The position numbers and the translations under genes are program-made. From positions 15,918,714 to 15,982,713 of the forward strand of contig CAIIXF020000007.1 in the NCBI GenBank assembly GCA_903813345.2: 64,000 nt of DNA. Reading direction: 5' to 3'. A model generated the notes under the pieces. It saw nothing but the letters and a program-made list of their open reading frames with translations, had not been told where the DNA came from and ran no database searches. How positions within the stretch are numbered: the first letter of the stretch is position 1; every line of letters begins with the position of its first letter. Below are positions 60,538-64,000 of the stretch, piece by piece. The stretch comes from Owenia fusiformis. Lineage: Eukaryota; Annelida; Polychaeta; Sabellida; Oweniidae.

Positions 60538-60657
60538 CTTTATGAGGTGGAACAAAAAAGAACAATCGAAGCCAGAATATATTCATTTGATAAAGATACA
60601 AGTACTCTACATGAACGTGTTGATGCTATTCATAAACTTAGTTTAAGTAATTGTTGA
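60538..60657 (+). CDS. Exon-like terminal frame on plus strand, unidentified
   Basis: After a polypyrimidine tract and AG (ATTTTCTTTTTAG), an open frame of 39 codons ends in adjacent TGA TAG stops. It reads LYEVEQKRTIEARIYSFDKD, then TSTLHERVDAIHKLSLSNC, with balanced charged residues and codon use that look like protein rather than translated AT-rich DNA. The upstream frame is closed by the TAG of the acceptor, as for a last exon. I do not recognise the family. It could be the final exon of a gene on the other strand, an exon of a nested gene, or a duplicated exon fragment; no partner exon was found. Confidence 0.3.
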   Translation, partial: LYEVEQKRTIEARIYSFDKDTSTLHERVDAIHKLSLSNC

Positions 60658-60874
60658 TAGCCACTCTGGTTCCCTTAAAAGATTGAGGTGAAGGAGAACT
60701 GGAAAAACTCTTTAAATTCTCATGTTTTCTTTGTAACTTTTTTATTTCTGTAGATATGTGAATTGTGATTAAAAACACAAAATGAAAAAAATCTAGAAAA
60801 CTTTTTTATTTCAATAACCAAGACAAGGAAAAAGTTGAATTGATTTGGATAACAAGGTAAATAGCTGAAAGGAC

Positions 60875-61499
60875 CACGGAAGGTATCGCAACAAGGAAAA
60901 GTACTCACTCATAGAGATGGTTAAATAATTTGGACTTCGAGACAGGGAAGGTGCAAACATCCCACTTACATATCTTTTTTCAAAAAGGTTTTCCTATTTT
61001 CAGCCCCTTTCATTCCTGTGTTTTTCAATGTTTTATGCATCAATATGTTGTATTTGTAGACATAGTTCACCTTTTAGAAGGAAAATAGGATTCATTTGGA
61101 AAACAATACTTCCCATGTTATTTTCCCATTGGGAAAACTCAGGCAATGCATTGTTTTCAGCTTAATTTTGGTCACCCAGAAGCGATATCTTTACAATTCT
61201 TGCTTGAATCCAATTTTCCTTTTAAGAGGGTGTCTGCGCCTCCAAATGCAATATACTGATGCATAAAAAACTGAAAAAAACATGAGTGGAAGGGGTTGAA
61301 AATCAGGACATTTCCGGGAAAAAATGTTGGCGGGATATTTACACCTCCCCTGTCTCAAAGTCCAAATTATTTTATCATCTCTATACGTGCTTGTCCTGGA
61401 GATAATGGATTGGCTTACCACATGCACATGTTCAAATCCTCAGAAAATAGCCAAAATCCAACAAGTGACTATCTGAAATCGGTTGCAATACCTTCCGTG
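60875..61499. mobile_element. Fold-back element, 625 bp
   Basis: Ends CACGGAAGGTATCGCAAC and GTTGCAATACCTTCCGTG, inverted with one mismatch. The arms extend about 290 bp through AGAGATGGTTAAATAATTTG / AATTATTTTATCATCTCTAT, GACAGGGAAGGTG / CACCTCCCCTGTC and CAATATGTTG / TATACTGATGCAT regions, to a centre near CATTGGGAAAACTCAGGC. No transposase. No clear target duplication. Confidence 0.8.
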
Positions 61500-62288
61500 A
61501 TTCTTTCAACGAACCAAATATAATTGGACCAAAATGACTGCCTTTAAAATTACCCAGCATGCCCAAAATCTAGTCAAACCTTGGCATGAGTCCGCTTTTG
61601 TACATGTTATTTTAAAAATCTAAAAATCTTGACAACTTTCTTTTTTAATACTGCTATTTTTACTTTTTTACATATTTTTCATACCTTTTTGAAAAACTTA
61701 TGAACACCATGCAAATAGTTTATAAATCAATACATGTAGCTATATAAACTAAGCATTATGCACATTATGTCCAAAATTCCCAAAGCATACCCAGAAAATG
61801 TGCCTAATAGAAGCTTTGAAAATTTGAAAAAAGCTCTGATACAAAAATGGTAGTCATAAAAAATAGATCTCTTTTCAAATCGGTTTTTTCATCTTTCTAT
61901 TTCTTACTGTTATCGAAGTTCAAAAACCCAGCATGTTTTTTTCTGTTTCTGTTAACTACCTTTGAGACCTTAAAACAGCTGGCCTGCTAGACCAGTGAGT
62001 AACTCTCAGTCATAACATACCCTGTTGGGCAATATACAAGTTCTATGATTCTGGAGGCAAAACACTAAATCTAGGATTGCGGAGCTTTTTGGAAAAACAG
62101 GGAAGACATGATGACATATGAACATGGTGTACTCAGGAAAAATAAATTTAGAAGCCATTTCAAAAACCATTGTGAGATTAATTCATTGATTGATATTGGA
62201 ACAAACCCTGTCCTTTGTGAGATATTGCTATGATACTACATGCTTTCATATAAAATTAGATTTTAGAGGTTTTAGAGATTAGAGGTTC

Positions 62289-62425
62289 TTATATGAGTAC
62301 CTGTGCAAGATCTTCCATTCTTGATGAGCTTTGATAATTCTTCTTTATCAGGTAAGACGAGATAAAGAAACATTATCAAAGCGAGTCAAGAATGAACCAT
62401 CTTGCACAGGTACGAGTATAAGAAA
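62289..62425. repeat. Palindromic segment, about 137 bp
   Basis: CTTATATGAGTACCTGTGCAAGAT at the left pairs with its inverted copy ending GTACGAGTATAAG, and TTCCATTCTTGATGAGCTTTG pairs with CAAAGCGAGTCAAGAATGAA (each arm shown truncated to key parts). Directly after it, TTTCTCATATGAC at 62427 is matched inverted by GTCATATGAGAAA at 62778-62790, and two units of TTATGACGTCA(T/C)A spaced about 66 bp lie between, so a larger composite element of about 500 bp is likely. Confidence 0.7.
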
Positions 62426-63436
62426 GTTTTTCTCATATGACTCTGTATTATGCCATATTTTCACCTTTTTATAATAAAACTGAGTGAAAAATAGCTAGAA
62501 ATTAATGGAACTTCATTTTTCAATTGTTATGACGTCATAACAATATTGTAGAAAATACATGGATACGCGTGGCAACAAAGCTATACATTGTTATGACGTC
62601 ACAGCTAAGTTTTGTAGAATGAGCATGGATACGCATAGCAACGATGTACTCGTTGCCATGTTGTTGATGTTTATAAACCAGTGATGTCACAAGTAAATAT
62701 CATCTTGCACGTGTGACGTTTTAGGATGGAAGATGGCAATATCTTGCATAGGGAAAAGATGGCTGTATCTTTGTTAGTCATATGAGAAAATCTAAAGTAG
62801 TATTTTGAAAAGTATACTAATAGAAGTGACTGGGATATCTCTGATCTCACATGGAGGAGGAGTATAGTCGCAATACCGTGAAAAATCCGGGGTCTAGAAA
62901 TTTCCTGGTGAGAACCCTGCAGACATGAACTACACTAAATGTGGAGATCAATGAAGGTAATTGTTTATTATATTTCAGTCATTAACTGTAAAACTAAAGA
63001 ACAAGAAAATACATAGGGCAATAACATAGTGGAGGCCTTATAGTGGAGATTATTGTGACTTAATGCTATTTTTTATTTAAAATCTAAGAGGATGAATTTG
63101 AACTTCTCAATTTGCAAAATAACCAAATTTTGGCAATTCTCTAAGATCTCAACAAGGTCCACAATGGGTCAATACAACCTACTTAACATTTGTCTTGACA
63201 TTTGTTTTGTTCATGGTATGGGAAAAGTAGTGCTTAAAACACTAGTTTGCTACTTTGTAGATGTATGGCACATATATGTGTACATGTATTGACAATTAAT
63301 GATTGGTAAGAGCTAGTAGGAATGTCAGGGACCACTGACAGATTTTTATTTTGAACCAAAAAATTGAATTATATTTTTGGCGGTCTCAGTAAATCAATGG
63401 GATAATCAGGTCCTACGTGCTTTTTACAGACCCAAA

Positions 63437-63446
63437 AATCAATGCT
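63437..63446. repeat. Left target-site duplication AATCAATGCT
   Basis: Ten bases repeated exactly at 63991-64000, the last bases of the window; the true duplication could be longer or shorter by a base. Confidence 0.8.
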
Positions 63447-63990
63447 TATCCCGTTCCCGGACTATAGTCCTGCACTGATCGCATTCATTTGCCTGTACGA
63501 TTACAACTTGGGAGAATTATCTACGCCCCTTACACTTAAGATACCTACCTCAATGCATTATAGAACTCAAGATGTAACTTCTAATATATTGGAACCGCCG
63601 ATTGTCTGGGTATATCGGCAGAACGGGAACATTTTCTCTTTTTCATCGAGAGAGATTCCATCACTTTTCAAAATGGCGGTTGGATTTAAAAGGGGAATCC
63701 CCCGTTTGGCTGTCCCGGATGTAGCCCGGAAGTACCAATATGGAGGAATTTGACGGTTGAAATAAGTTAAATGTTACACGCAAATATTGCGATCAAAAAC
63801 GAAAATGTCTTCGTTCTGCCGATAAACCCAGACAATTGTGGATTCAACTACACGAAAAGAATGCTAAATTACCAAGGAATCTATTGAAGTAGGTATCTGA
63901 AGTGTAAGATCAGTAAAAAATTCTCCCATGTTGTAATCGCACAGGCAAAAGATTGAGATGTTCACAGGACCATAGTCCGGGAAAGGGATA
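63447..63990. mobile_element. MULE-like MITE with long inverted ends and 10-bp duplication
   Basis: 544 bp. TATCCCGTTCCCGGACTATA at the left pairs with the inverted TATAGTCC-type end CCATAGTCCGGGAAAGGGATA (shortened). The arms of about 190 bp include GATTACAACTTGGGAGAATT, CTTACACTTAAGATACCTAC and ATTGTCTGGGTATATCGGCA, all found inverted in the right arm. The centre has AAAATGGCGGTTGGATTT. Target duplications of 9-11 bp with long inverted ends are typical of Mutator-like elements; the class is inferred. The open frame across the left arm is not a gene. Confidence 0.82.
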
Positions 63991-64000
63991 AATCAATGCT

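Larger units (their letters stand above)
59868..64000. other. Upstream intron or 5' region of the polycystin-like gene
   Basis: Exon 1 needs one base from an earlier exon, so at least one exon lies upstream. I found none here on the minus strand with both splice sites and suitable content. The region contains a short repeat-family fragment (59957-60045, with ACAACAATGCCAAG and GGACGGACTG), an exon-like plus-strand frame, and three fold-back elements. Confidence 0.6.

Noticed and set aside
63442-63753. 103-codon open frame near the window end
   Set aside because: It runs across the left inverted arm and centre of a MITE; no domain, and the mirrored arm explains the sequence.

Overview
This window is AT-rich eukaryotic DNA, very probably from a marine invertebrate animal; the species cannot be named from the sequence. 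The evidence is spliced, intron-rich gene structure, GT-AG junctions, a polycystin-type extracellular protein, and a dense load of LINE, mariner, hAT-like and fold-back elements plus minisatellites.

One gene accounts for nearly all recognisable coding sequence. It lies on the minus strand and enters from the high-coordinate side. I could chain 13 exons from 59867 down to 1814 by reading through splice junctions whose phases all agree. They total 3,469 nt, about 1,156 codons, with no stop. They encode a WSC domain followed by about eleven PKD (polycystic kidney disease) repeats, which is the extracellular architecture of polycystin-1 relatives. Both ends are missing: the signal peptide and start lie upstream of 59867, and the rest of the PKD series with any REJ, GAIN/GPS, PLAT and membrane parts lies below 1814. 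About 94% of the 58 kb gene span is intron.

The introns are a museum of repeats. From low to high coordinates they hold: a small hAT-like MITE with a 5-bp target duplication (1169-1363); a fold-back next to an exon (2654-2846); a mariner-like MITE with long inverted ends (11315-11909); two linked arrays of a 23-bp minisatellite (21.7-23.4 kb); two related elements built of tandem units of about 147 bp and ending in a GGACGGACGG tail (25.3 and 27.3 kb); a seemingly perfect 1,658-bp tandem duplication (33939-37254) whose breakpoint cuts a mariner element; a 3.1-kb fold-back element with a GC-rich minisatellite core (42809-45957); a 53-bp minisatellite split by a TA-inserted MITE (46.7-48.2 kb); a LINE with an intact endonuclease-reverse transcriptase frame nested inside an older mariner (50742-56023); and several long palindromes from 58 kb to the window end, the last flanked by a 10-bp duplication. 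A short exon-like frame on the plus strand at 60538-60657 is the only hint of a second host gene.

No tRNA, rRNA, CRISPR array or bacterial-type operon is visible. Promoter and polyadenylation sites of the main gene lie outside the window. Intronic stretches not listed separately are AT-rich DNA in which I see no gene.
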